Position numbers and translations under genes: made by a program. DNA of 34,535 nucleotides from Clostridia bacterium (GTDB lineage: Bacteria > Bacillota > Clostridia > Christensenellales > Borkfalkiaceae): positions 1 to 34,535 of the forward strand of contig CAAGHC010000010.1 in the NCBI GenBank assembly GCA_900769565.1. Direction: 5' to 3'. Positions within the stretch are counted from its first letter, which is position 1, and the number at the start of each line of letters is the position of its first letter. The notes below the pieces were generated by a model. That model worked only from the letters and a program-made list of their open reading frames with translations. It did no database searches and was not told where the DNA came from. Positions 14,069 through 21,249 of this stretch are shown one piece after another.

Positions 14069-15959
14069 TTTGGTTATCCTCCAAGATTTTTAATATTCTT
14101 TTTTCTATTGATTTTGCTTTCCGTCCGTTAGGTTTTTTGATAACGATACCGAGAAAGTCGTTTACATATCGCTTCGCCAAGCGTATATACCATTTTTTAT
14201 CAATGGCATCTACTGTCAGCACATTGCGATTGTCGATAACGCAGTGTTCAGGAAGTCCTGCTACCTTGTTATCATTGCTTTTTACAGCGTGTACCTTGTA
14301 AAGAGTTCCGTTTCGTGGATCAATCGAAGCGTACACACGGTTGCACTTTTGCGTAGGCACTTTCACGCCGTCAACGATTTGAAATGCTTCCGTATATTTG
14401 CTTGACACCTTTGATATGAGTTGAAACGAAAGAATGTCATCACAGTCCGTAATCGTTTTTTCAACAGGTGTTCCTTTCACGAAGTAGTCCAACAAGGCTT
14501 GTGCTACGATGGTTGCGTTATTGTTTATATTGAACGCACCGCCGTTGATTTGAGTCCATTCCCTTAAACCCATTCCCGTAAGGTCGAGTTTTCCATTCGT
14601 AACGATGCCACGAACCAACTGTCCACCTTTGATTTTTGTGCTATCGTCCATAGCAATCTCGATGTAGTTATTGACATCCTTTTGAATGATTTCCTTAATG
14701 CAATCTTCTTCGAGTTCAAAGCCCGTTCGCTGTTGCCATTCTTCGCAGATAGCGTTATAGGTATCAATGTCCTCGTTGTCAAGGCTTACCATAATGCCGT
14801 CCGTGTTAAGTTGGATAATCTGCAAGGTCGGGCAGTCGTGTACAAGGTGGTTTGCAAGTTCGAGTAATCGTAATTGCCCGGTTATGCACACCGACCTACC
14901 CATAAGCGGATCGAACAGAGCGTTGTACTTATTGAGCATTGCTCCGTAGGTGGTATTCGCAACGAGTTTGAGAGCGTTTGCGGTGGCTTTATCGCCTGAC
15001 TTTTTCGCTTGCATACGCTTTTCAAGCATTTCGGCGTAAATCTCCGCATTCGGGATATTTCGGCTGCAATACCCGTCTATCGTCATAAGATGGGGGTAAT
15101 AACTGCCTACATCTCGGTTGCGTATTGTGCGTTTACCTGTGGCTTTTTCTCGGTAGGTGGGGATAGCCCCGTGTATTCCACCGAAAGCAACCGTACATTC
15201 GCACCTACCTATCTTTAAGGTCAAATTCGTTTTGAATAACACTTCGTCAGGTATGCGTTTGTCTTTCAACTTGTCGAAGAAATCGAATACTTCTTGAGGT
15301 ATGTATTCTCTCAAAAGATTTTCGGGGTATCGGTACTCACGTTCGTCTGTATAATCTTTCGTCTTTTCCGCATCCAAATAGGCGGCGGTCAGTTTGGCGT
15401 TTGTCATATACAAGGCTTTCGTATCGTCAATACCTTTAATTCTTCCAAGCATCAGTTTGTTTTGCAGGTAATTTACTCTCAACTTCAAGAGAAGTTCCGT
15501 TGCATCGACATCGTAAGAACAGTACATAAAAGTTCGTTCGAGTTCTTCTTCTGTAAGCGGTCTATCAATGTCGAAATCTACGCTTGTTTCTTCAATATCG
15601 ATTCCCAAATGGGCTTCGATTGCTTTAAGTGATAAACCCTGTTGCACATCGTCCATAAGGTCGAAACTCTCAAAGAAGCACCTGTTCGCTTTGATAAACG
15701 GGTGTTCCCATCCATCGTGTCCTTGTATGATAAAGTCGTTTATGTCCTTAATAGTTTCATTGTCAGCCCCACACAATACCGCTTTCAATATGTAATTATC
15801 GTAAGACTTGTTATTGAAGCCGCCCAAGAAACGCTCATCGTCCATAAAGGCTTTTACTGCATCGTTGTCATTATGGAAGCGTATTCGTTCGCCTGTATCA
15901 ACATCTTTGAAAACGAATAGCCAATCATACTTGAAAACTTCGCAGTCGAATATGTGCAT
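14058..15959 (-). CDS. family B-like phage DNA polymerase
   Basis: A 633-residue polymerase. The 3'-5' exonuclease motifs are DCE (residues 5-7), FNNKSYDN (48-55) and YCSYD (146-150). The polymerase motifs are A, DVGSYYP (283-289); B, KLVANTTYG (331-339); and C, LNTDGIM (384-390). Motif C replaces the usual DTDS by NTDG but keeps the second, catalytic Asp. The start at 15959 follows GGAGGTGATG and overlaps the C5 methyltransferase stop by one base (TAATG). It is shorter than cellular family B enzymes, as expected for a phage replicase. Confidence 0.9.
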   Translation of the reverse strand: MHIFDCEVFKYDWLFVFKDVDTGERIRFHNDNDAVKAFMDDERFLGGFNNKSYDNYILKAVLCGADNETIKDINDFIIQGHDGWEHPFIKANRCFFESFDLMDDVQQGLSLKAIEAHLGIDIEETSVDFDIDRPLTEEELERTFMYCSYDVDATELLLKLRVNYLQNKLMLGRIKGIDDTKALYMTNAKLTAAYLDAEKTKDYTDEREYRYPENLLREYIPQEVFDFFDKLKDKRIPDEVLFKTNLTLKIGRCECTVAFGGIHGAIPTYREKATGKRTIRNRDVGSYYPHLMTIDGYCSRNIPNAEIYAEMLEKRMQAKKSGDKATANALKLVANTTYGAMLNKYNALFDPLMGRSVCITGQLRLLELANHLVHDCPTLQIIQLNTDGIMVSLDNEDIDTYNAICEEWQQRTGFELEEDCIKEIIQKDVNNYIEIAMDDSTKIKGGQLVRGIVTNGKLDLTGMGLREWTQINGGAFNINNNATIVAQALLDYFVKGTPVEKTITDCDDILSFQLISKVSSKYTEAFQIVDGVKVPTQKCNRVYASIDPRNGTLYKVHAVKSNDNKVAGLPEHCVIDNRNVLTVDAIDKKWYIRLAKRYVNDFLGIVIKKPNGRKAKSIEKRILKILEDNQNEK

Positions 15960-17320
15960 TACTTCATCACCTCCAATAGAGATTTTCTTAAATGTTTTGC
16001 TATACCTTGCATCACATAGAGAACGCAGGGGAGAGCCATTCCGTTGCCCCACATTTTGTATTCTGCGGAGTCGGTACGCTTGATGTCTTTACACCACCAA
16101 TCGGGCATTCCTTGCAACCTTGCACATTCTACGGGGATAACCCTACGAACGACAAAGCGTGATTTTGGAACTTTTTCAACAATCAATTTATCTTCCTTAA
16201 CATATTGATTGCCTACACCTTTCCAATCTCTCGCACATAGCGAACCTACTACTTCTTGGTAGCATATTGCTACGTTTGCCTGTCCTGTTTTCGGGTTGCC
16301 TGTTGAAAGGCAGGGCGTAACGCTTTCGTTTGGTACTGCATCCTGCAACATATTTATTGCTACACACGGAACGCCGTCAGGATCGATATGCCCTGCAAGT
16401 AAAGTTTTCGTTACATTACCTGTCAGCGTTTGGTTGTATGTATCAACACCTATCAGCAGTAGCGGTGTATTACCGCCGCCTGTTCCCATTCGTGAAGTAA
16501 GGGTTTGAATTGTTTCTTCTTTGCAGAGCGTTACTCTGCTATCGGCAGGGTGGTTTTCAATCGGTATTATCGGGGGGGTATTCCCATTTCCGTCAATTCC
16601 GCTTCCGTTATTTCGCCCTGCGAGATAAGAGCCATAAGTAGTATCGGTGGTAATTCCACGCCACGATTTGCGGCTCTCCGCAAAACTCCTCTGCAAGCCG
16701 TCTTGCTCAAATAGTATTTCTCCGGCACTTCCACCTCCAAAATCTGCCACAAGGAAGATTCTTCTACGGCGTTGGGGGATTCCCCAAAATTGTGCATCGA
16801 GGACGCGCCAAGCGATTGAATATCCGTCTGCCAAGATAAGTCCTGCTGTTCGCCATTTTCCTTTTTCCGCAGGTCGAGGAATAATGGTCGTATCGTCTTT
16901 GATTTTGCAGAATTCTTCGAGGACTGTGCGGAAATCTTCGCCTTTGTTTGAACTGAATGCTCCCGGCACGTTCTCCCATACTGCATATCGGGGGTATTTT
17001 CCATTTGTTTTTCTCCTCATTTCTTTGATTATGCGTATCGCTTCCAAGAACAAGCCCGAACGCTCTCCGTCTAAACCTGCTCTTTTTCCTGCTACCGATA
17101 AATCTTGACAGGGAGAACCAAAGGTTATAACATCAACGGGAGTTATCGCAGAACCGTCAATCTTTGTAATATCGCCTAAATGCTTCATTTTCGGTAAGCG
17201 TTTTTGCGTTACTTGGATCGGGAAAGGTTCAATTTCACTCGCCCATATAGGAAGTATGCCGAACGCACTTGCTGCAAAGGGGAAAGTACCTGCACCATCG
17301 AATAAACTACCTAATGTCAT
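15959..17320 (-). CDS. C5-cytosine DNA methyltransferase
   Basis: A 453-residue enzyme. Motif I is LGSLFDGAGTFPFAA (3-17), the catalytic loop GSPCQDLS has Cys71, ENV is at 116-118, motif VIII is IPQRRRRIF (181-189), and the C-terminal WGNGMALP is at 424-431. The target-recognition region (about 270-376) holds four short Thr/Gly/Asn-rich repeats. It has no restriction partner, so it probably protects element DNA. In a second frame the same DNA (16618-16785) encodes a peptide resembling another conserved phage sequence. It overlaps the small gene before it (ATGA) and the polymerase after it. Confidence 0.92.
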   Translation of the reverse strand: MTLGSLFDGAGTFPFAASAFGILPIWASEIEPFPIQVTQKRLPKMKHLGDITKIDGSAITPVDVITFGSPCQDLSVAGKRAGLDGERSGLFLEAIRIIKEMRRKTNGKYPRYAVWENVPGAFSSNKGEDFRTVLEEFCKIKDDTTIIPRPAEKGKWRTAGLILADGYSIAWRVLDAQFWGIPQRRRRIFLVADFGGGSAGEILFEQDGLQRSFAESRKSWRGITTDTTYGSYLAGRNNGSGIDGNGNTPPIIPIENHPADSRVTLCKEETIQTLTSRMGTGGGNTPLLLIGVDTYNQTLTGNVTKTLLAGHIDPDGVPCVAINMLQDAVPNESVTPCLSTGNPKTGQANVAICYQEVVGSLCARDWKGVGNQYVKEDKLIVEKVPKSRFVVRRVIPVECARLQGMPDWWCKDIKRTDSAEYKMWGNGMALPCVLYVMQGIAKHLRKSLLEVMK

Positions 17321-17424
17321 ACTTTCTTACCGTACAATACCCACATAGAATGTTCATAGTTGGTAAGCGGTAAACCGAGTTTGATTTTCGCTTCTATTCT
17401 GTTTAACTTTTCCGTTAAGGTCAT
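17317..17424 (-). CDS. small hypothetical protein (35 aa)
   Basis: A 35-residue frame, MTLTEKLNRIEAKIKLGLPL followed by TNYEHSMWVLYGKKV. It has an AAGGAG site upstream of the ATG at 17424, and its stop overlaps the methyltransferase start by ATGA. It fills an otherwise empty gap in the operon exactly. Function is unknown; the N-terminal helix is amphipathic. Confidence 0.6.
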   Translation of the reverse strand: MTLTEKLNRIEAKIKLGLPLTNYEHSMWVLYGKKV

Positions 17425-17438
17425 TTGAGTATTCTCCT

Positions 17439-18833
17439 TTACTGATTTTCACTTATGAAGTAGCAACCGTTCTTCTTATAAGTGGTGCATCGCTTTTTGT
17501 ATGCCTTGTAGAGATAGCGAATATCGTCCACAAAGTCATAGCAAACAGGGCTTTGCTTTCCTGCGTAGGTTCTTGCTATTCTGCCTATACTTTGGGTTAT
17601 TACCGCATAATCTTTTTGCGGTGTAGCCATATACAAGCGTTCCAAGCAAGGAATGTCCAAACCCTCTTTGGCAAGTGAGTATGTAGCAAACAGGTATTTC
17701 TTCCTGCCGTGTCGCATATCTTCGATAGCCTGTTCACGCATCGCCTTACCTGTTTTAGAAGTCATTTTGCCGTCAATCATAACCGCATCACAACGCAGGT
17801 CAGGGGGAAGCATATTCATAAGGGTTTGTAGGTGGTTTAATCGGTCAGACAGTATCAACGAGGGCATTCCTGCGTTTTCGCTTATACAATCAACTATAAG
17901 TTCGTTTCGGTCTTGGTCGGTGCATAGGTGGGAAATCAAACGTGCGTAGTTCAATGTTCCGTCCGTATTCAAACACGCCGTAGTCAATTTCGTGTCCGTC
18001 CCGATAGGGTTAATACCGACTTTCATAATCTTACCTGCAACTTCTTCATCGGGGACGGCGTAGATCACTTCGCCAAGCAGGGCGTAGGTTGCTCGTATCA
18101 TTCCATCGCTTCTGTGGACGGTTGCTGAAAGTCCGTATTTGTTTCGGGCTGATAAACTGTTTAATACCTTGAAGAACTGCGTTACCGCCGTAGGCGATCC
18201 TGCAACTCTATGGCATTCGTCCACAATTATCAAGTCCCAAAAGTTCTTGTAGTTTGCCAAGTCCATTCGACACATCGTTTGAATGGTAGCAAAGGTTATT
18301 CCTTTACCGATATTGACTTTTCCCTCCGTTATCGTCCCGATAAAAGATTTGTCAATATACTGTTCGGCTCTGCTTTTACTCTGTTCGAGCAGGTCTTTTG
18401 TGTGGGTTAGCCAAAGGGTACGGGTATTTAATTTCGTGATTAAGGCAATTCCCATTTGCGTTTTACCGCTTCCTGCCGGGCTTTGAAGTATTCCGTAATA
18501 TTCTTCGAGAACGGCGTTTACCGCCTTTTCCTGATAGTCATATAACGGAACGCTGCTGTGATAATCAACCGTTATCGGTGGGCTGAACGTGGTGTTTATG
18601 TCGCACCCCTCACACAAAGGGAGTATCTGCCGTAGAACACCGAACGGAAGCACAAGGTCAAGTCCGTGATTTTCAAATAAAAACAGGTCAGGGGGAGTAT
18701 CTCCAAGCCAAAAGTGCATTCGCAACTTTTTAGCGTAATCGGGGTTGGGAATAATCAAATTGCTTTTACACCATTTTTTGATTTCGTCCGTAGGGCTTCT
18801 AATCGTAATAGCGTTTCCAACTGTTATTTGCAT
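17439..18833 (-). CDS. SF2 DEAD/DEAH-type helicase
   Basis: A 464-residue superfamily 2 helicase. The Q-like LYDYQEKAVNAVL precedes Walker A (SPAGSGKTQMG, about residue 120). Motif II is DECH, motif III LSATVHRSDG, and motif VI the QSIGRIAR block near the end. It resembles phage UvsW/RecG-like and type III restriction helicase folds and probably remodels forks or recombination intermediates. ATG at 18833 is chosen; a GTG four codons upstream is possible. It overlaps the Holliday-resolvase-like gene by 10 bases. Confidence 0.88.
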   Translation of the reverse strand: MQITVGNAITIRSPTDEIKKWCKSNLIIPNPDYAKKLRMHFWLGDTPPDLFLFENHGLDLVLPFGVLRQILPLCEGCDINTTFSPPITVDYHSSVPLYDYQEKAVNAVLEEYYGILQSPAGSGKTQMGIALITKLNTRTLWLTHTKDLLEQSKSRAEQYIDKSFIGTITEGKVNIGKGITFATIQTMCRMDLANYKNFWDLIIVDECHRVAGSPTAVTQFFKVLNSLSARNKYGLSATVHRSDGMIRATYALLGEVIYAVPDEEVAGKIMKVGINPIGTDTKLTTACLNTDGTLNYARLISHLCTDQDRNELIVDCISENAGMPSLILSDRLNHLQTLMNMLPPDLRCDAVMIDGKMTSKTGKAMREQAIEDMRHGRKKYLFATYSLAKEGLDIPCLERLYMATPQKDYAVITQSIGRIARTYAGKQSPVCYDFVDDIRYLYKAYKKRCTTYKKNGCYFISENQ

Positions 18834-19237
18834 TTTGCTATCCACTCCTCAATAGGTTGTCCGTAAAGTTTGATTTCGTCATTTGAGAGTTTCGATTTGA
18901 CTTTCTCGTAGCCTTTCAAAGCGTAGTGGCTGAACATATAGATTTCGTCATCTTTTGTCCGCAAAGCGAACCAACCTATGCCGTTTCCACGTTCGTTCCA
19001 CAAGGTCATTGAAAGTTCCTGATTATCTTCAATTCTCTCAAAGGGGAAGCCGTTCTTCGTACAAGCCTTGCAGTCTATCAGGTACGACTTGCCGTTTCTT
19101 GCCGCTATTACATCCGCAGGTTGTCCTGCTTGGTTTTGTGCAAGGTTATGAACCCAAAAACCATTAGAGAATAATAGTTCACAAAAAAAGGACTCAAAGT
19201 TGTTCCCGATTTTTTTATTTGTTGTATTTTGCTTCAT
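18824..19237 (-). CDS. Holliday junction resolvase-like nuclease
   Basis: A 137-residue endonuclease-fold protein. GNNFESFFCELLFSNGFWVH provides the first Glu, QAGQPADVIAARNGKSYLID the Asp, and DCKAC the Lys of the PD-(D/E)xK site, as in RecU/Hjc-type resolvases. It would cut branched recombination or replication intermediates before packaging. It is followed, with a short overlap, by the SF2 helicase, a sensible functional pair. The ribosome binding site is weak and lies within the preceding gene. Confidence 0.75.
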   Translation of the reverse strand: MKQNTTNKKIGNNFESFFCELLFSNGFWVHNLAQNQAGQPADVIAARNGKSYLIDCKACTKNGFPFERIEDNQELSMTLWNERGNGIGWFALRTKDDEIYMFSHYALKGYEKVKSKLSNDEIKLYGQPIEEWIAKCK

Positions 19238-19457
19238 AATATCTTACCAAGTCAGAGCAGTCGTGTTCGTTCAACCATTTGAGTAAGAATTCGATCTGTT
19301 CTTCTTCGCACCACTCGTTTACAAGTTTGAATACCTTGTAAATATCGGGTTTAATCGTATTGATAAATCTGCCATTATCTTTACGGGCGAAGAACGCTTC
19401 GAGGTTCAAGGTCATTTCGCCTTTCCCGTGATTGTATGTAATCGTGAATTCTGTCAT
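19215..19457 (-). CDS. small hypothetical protein (80 aa)
   Basis: An 80-residue protein starting MTEFTITYNHGKGEMTLNLE; the C-terminal half is acidic and helical with two Trp and one Cys. CGGAGGT fixes the ATG at 19457; the longer open frame to 19634 lies over the upstream gene and looks like chance. It overlaps the nuclease gene by 23 bases, unusually long here. No family is recognised. Confidence 0.65.
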   Translation of the reverse strand: MTEFTITYNHGKGEMTLNLEAFFARKDNGRFINTIKPDIYKVFKLVNEWCEEEQIEFLLKWLNEHDCSDLVRYYEAKYNK

Positions 19458-19486
19458 AGTGTACCTCCGCACTCTATCGAGTGCTA

Positions 19487-20086
19487 TTACTGATTCTCGA
19501 TGAAAATACAAGCCGGGACAACGCCGTAAGCACCGTACGCAAGGTTGACGTACAATGTCCCCGAAGCATGGACAAAACGAACGATATGCGCATAACCGGA
19601 GATACAATGCCAAGCGGTACAAGTCCACATCCATTCATCAAACAACGGAATGAAGTTTCTGTACTTCCTGTAAAGGTCGCAGGAAATAAGACCAACCTTG
19701 TCAGTGCATTTGCCGTAAGCGGTATCGCCGTTATCTGCCGTTAAGTCCATTTCATAAGGAAGCAAATTGGCTTCATCAAGCAAGGGTAAGAACTTCTGTT
19801 GCAATTCCTTACGAAGCGATGACTTCGTGTAGTTGTTGCAACTGTTTTTGTCGAACGGGAGTTCTTTCCATACCTTTGCGGTAATACAAAGAATGCCGCC
19901 CTGTTCCTTGCCGAGCCTGATAAACTCGATACCTTTATACATAAAGTGTTCGCCGTCTTTAATTTTGGAAAAATCGGGCTTTCTTTCGCTTGCGATTACT
20001 TCCTTAATCTTTGCCAAACATTCGTTGGCGTTGGTGTCGTGTGCATCACAAATCTTTTCGATTTCGGTAATGATGTCTTTTTTCAT
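19487..20086 (-). CDS. DUF6273-like protein with C-type-lectin-like C-terminus
   Basis: A 199-residue protein. The N-terminal ~50 residues are helical. The rest (KDGEHFMYKGIEFIRLGKEQ ... WTCTAWHCISGYAHIVRF ... GAYGVVPACIFIE) has the Trp/Gly pattern and the final GVxPxCxIE strand of DUF6273-type domains, related in shape to C-type lectin folds. It would be a binding rather than a catalytic protein. No signal peptide is present. No reverse transcriptase or template repeat was seen, so a diversity-generating system is not supported. AAGGAG lies 12 bases before the start. Confidence 0.55.
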   Translation of the reverse strand: MKKDIITEIEKICDAHDTNANECLAKIKEVIASERKPDFSKIKDGEHFMYKGIEFIRLGKEQGGILCITAKVWKELPFDKNSCNNYTKSSLRKELQQKFLPLLDEANLLPYEMDLTADNGDTAYGKCTDKVGLISCDLYRKYRNFIPLFDEWMWTCTAWHCISGYAHIVRFVHASGTLYVNLAYGAYGVVPACIFIENQ

Positions 20087-20092
20087 AATTTT

Positions 20093-20257
20093 TTAATTCT
20101 CCTTGTTAGTTTTCCACTTGTAGGCAGTTCCGTATTTTGCCAAGTACCATTTTTCAAACGCTCTGCGATTTTCAATATTCTCGAAAAATGCCTTTGCGAA
20201 ACAACAGATAATCTTGCCTACTTCGATTTCGTTTTCTTTTGAAAGAGTGTGTTCCAT
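20093..20257 (-). CDS. small hypothetical protein (54 aa)
   Basis: A 54-residue basic peptide starting MEHTLSKENEIEVGKIICCF and ending AYKWKTNKEN. It starts one base after the first gene of the operon ends and stops just before the DUF6273-like gene, whose ribosome binding site lies in its last codons. No family is recognised. The start site has only a weak Shine-Dalgarno, suggesting translational coupling. Confidence 0.55.
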   Translation of the reverse strand: MEHTLSKENEIEVGKIICCFAKAFFENIENRRAFEKWYLAKYGTAYKWKTNKEN

Positions 20258-20258
20258 A

Positions 20259-20474
20259 TCACTTTTTCATTTTTGCTACATAGTCGTTGAGAATTTCGGT
20301 AGAAGCAGAAATGATTTTGTCAATCTTATCGCCCCTGCGAGAACCACTCAACGCTGAACTCAACTCCGATTTATCGGTAAGAATTCCCTTTTCCTCAAGG
20401 CGATTGATAAGCCATACCTGACTTAAACTATTCTCCAAGAGTAGGACACGAATATTATCACGTTCTTGTACCAA
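20259..20474 (-). CDS. small Cro-like/HTH regulator-like protein (71 aa), first early gene
   Basis: A 71-residue protein. A helix-turn-helix-like stretch, LSQVWLINRLEEKGILTDKS, is followed by ELSSALSGSRRGDKIDKI, which looks like a recognition helix and a basic wing. It is the first gene of the leftward operon and lies opposite the XRE repressor, the usual place for a Cro-type protein. It starts at TTG (20474), supported by GGGAGG nine bases upstream; there is no better ATG. The regulatory role is inference from position and fold. Confidence 0.65.
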   Translation of the reverse strand: MVQERDNIRVLLLENSLSQVWLINRLEEKGILTDKSELSSALSGSRRGDKIDKIISASTEILNDYVAKMKK

Positions 20475-20505
20475 TTTTAATTACCTCCCATCTTTTTTCG
20501 TTTTT

Positions 20506-20518
20506 GTAAACAACTTTT
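20506..20518 (+). repeat. left arm of 13-bp inverted repeat
   Basis: GTAAACAACTTTT is a perfect inverted copy of 20638-20650. It directly abuts the -35 box of the rightward promoter. In the leftward early RNA it lies just upstream of the first ribosome binding site. Confidence 0.7.
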
Positions 20519-20519
20519 A

Positions 20520-20548
20520 TTGACAAGAGAAGATTTTAATGGTATAAT
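20520..20548 (+). promoter_or_regulatory. rightward consensus promoter in the control region
   Basis: TTGACA (20520-20525), a 17-base spacer and TATAAT (20543-20548): a perfect sigma-A promoter. It faces the leftward early promoter. Its transcript would begin near 20555 and meet a terminator-like hairpin after about 60 bases, before reaching the repressor gene. Confidence 0.8.
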
Positions 20549-20554
20549 AAATCT

Positions 20555-20618
20555 GCTACAATTTGAAAACCATTGAGGAACTCTTGATTAAAAGGTACAA
20601 ATCACAGAGCGTTTTTTC
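20555..20618 (+). ncRNA. candidate short antisense RNA of the early leader
   Basis: This is predicted from a perfect promoter at 20520-20548 and a terminator-like hairpin at 20581-20617. The ~63-base RNA would be fully complementary to the untranslated leader of the leftward early operon. No start codon with a ribosome binding site is evident in it. Both ends are estimates, and read-through into the repressor gene is equally possible. Confidence 0.4.
20581..20617 (+). terminator. terminator-like hairpin or attenuator
   Basis: CTCTTGATT (20581-20589) pairs with AATCA-C-AGAG (20600-20609, one bulged C) around a 10-base loop, followed by CG and six Ts. The stem is only moderately strong, so partial termination of the rightward transcript is likely. 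Confidence 0.5.
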
Positions 20619-20637
20619 TTATACCTTTTTTCCAAAC

Positions 20638-20650
20638 AAAAGTTGTTTAC
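20638..20650 (+). repeat. right arm of 13-bp inverted repeat
   Basis: AAAAGTTGTTTAC is a perfect inverted copy of 20506-20518. It covers the expected start point of the leftward early promoter, so it forms the very 5' end of the early RNA. Confidence 0.7.
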
Positions 20651-20656
20651 GATGTT

Positions 20657-20685
20657 ATTATACTCGAAAGTATTCTACTTGTCAA
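20657..20685 (-). promoter_or_regulatory. leftward early promoter
   Basis: Read on the - strand: TTGACA (20680-20685), a 17-base spacer and TATAAT (20657-20662), a perfect sigma-A promoter. It should drive the whole leftward early operon with a leader of about 175 bases. One of two CTCGAAAG repeats lies in its spacer. Confidence 0.85.
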
Positions 20686-20706
20686 GCGTTTTCTCGAAAG
20701 TTTTCT
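20663..20706 (+). promoter_or_regulatory. candidate repressor operators (30-bp-spaced direct repeats)
   Basis: CTCGAAAGTATTCT (20663-20676) and CTCGAAAGTTTTCT (20693-20706) are 13/14 identical and exactly 30 bp apart, about three helical turns. One lies in the spacer of the early promoter and the other just upstream of its -35 box, the expected place for repressor sites. The binding protein is inferred to be the adjacent XRE repressor. Confidence 0.55.
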
Positions 20707-20729
20707 AAAATTTTTTAGGAGAATTTTCT

Positions 20730-21122
20730 ATGGACTTGTACGAACGTATCAAAAAGTGTGCAGATGAAAAAAAGATTAGTATAACTAATCTTGAAAAAGC
20801 AGTAGGTTTTAGCAATGGTACAATAGGTAAATGGAAGAAGTGTGAACCAAAGGCTTCTACCTTGTATAAAGTGGCTTCCTACTTCGGTAAACCGATAGAA
20901 TACTTTCTAATCGGCGAAGTCGCAGCGATGCGAAATAGCCACAATGTTTTGACGAATTCTATCAACGAAAGCGATCACGCTGTACTTTTCATCGGTCAGG
21001 GCGAGAGCGATTTCAGCAAGCAGGAACTTGAATTGATTGCAACTTATCGTTCGTTGAGCATTAGAAAGCAAGCCGAAATGATTCAGTATCTCTTACGCTT
21101 GCAAAGTGAAGAAAGTGAATAA
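20730..21122 (+). CDS. XRE-family CI-like repressor
   Basis: A 130-residue protein with an N-terminal XRE helix-turn-helix (ERIKKCADEKKISITNLEKA ... FSNGTIGKWKKCEPKASTLY, about residues 5-60) followed by YFLIGE and a short C-terminal region without the Ser/Lys self-cleavage domain of LexA-type repressors. It would hold the early operon off. AGGAGA precedes the ATG. The gene has no strong promoter of its own; TTGTCA (20679) with TTCTAA (20703) is a weak candidate. Its last codons (SEESE and stop) form the start of the 108-bp repeat copy B. Confidence 0.88.
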   Translation: MDLYERIKKCADEKKISITNLEKAVGFSNGTIGKWKKCEPKASTLYKVASYFGKPIEYFLIGEVAAMRNSHNVLTNSINESDHAVLFIGQGESDFSKQELELIATYRSLSIRKQAEMIQYLLRLQSEESE

Positions 21123-21210
21123 TAATTGCTTTTTTCTATAAAGTCCCTTATAGATACATATTTATAGAACACTTTATGGAAAAACACTAAAATCATTCAC
21201 TTTTATCACT
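21103..21210. repeat. 108-bp palindromic element, copy B
   Basis: The second copy of the element at 3686-3793. Arms are in the same orientation (24/24 and 31/32 identical) and the core is inverted. It overlaps the 3' end of the repressor gene and ends just before the AT-rich promoter region of the recombinase (TATTAT near 21218, TATAAT at 21225). Confidence 0.85.
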
Positions 21211-21249
21211 CTCTATATATTATATATAATGTTTAGGACAGGGTTTACT

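Noticed and set aside
16571..16578. Seven-base G/C run in the C5 methyltransferase as a phase-variation tract
   Set aside because: It is shorter than the G9-G10 tracts elsewhere and not exceptional, so it was not counted.
19487..19700. Possible diversity-generating retroelement variable region at the end of the DUF6273-like gene
   Set aside because: No reverse transcriptase gene and no template repeat were found in the window, and no adenine-rich matching repeat was seen.
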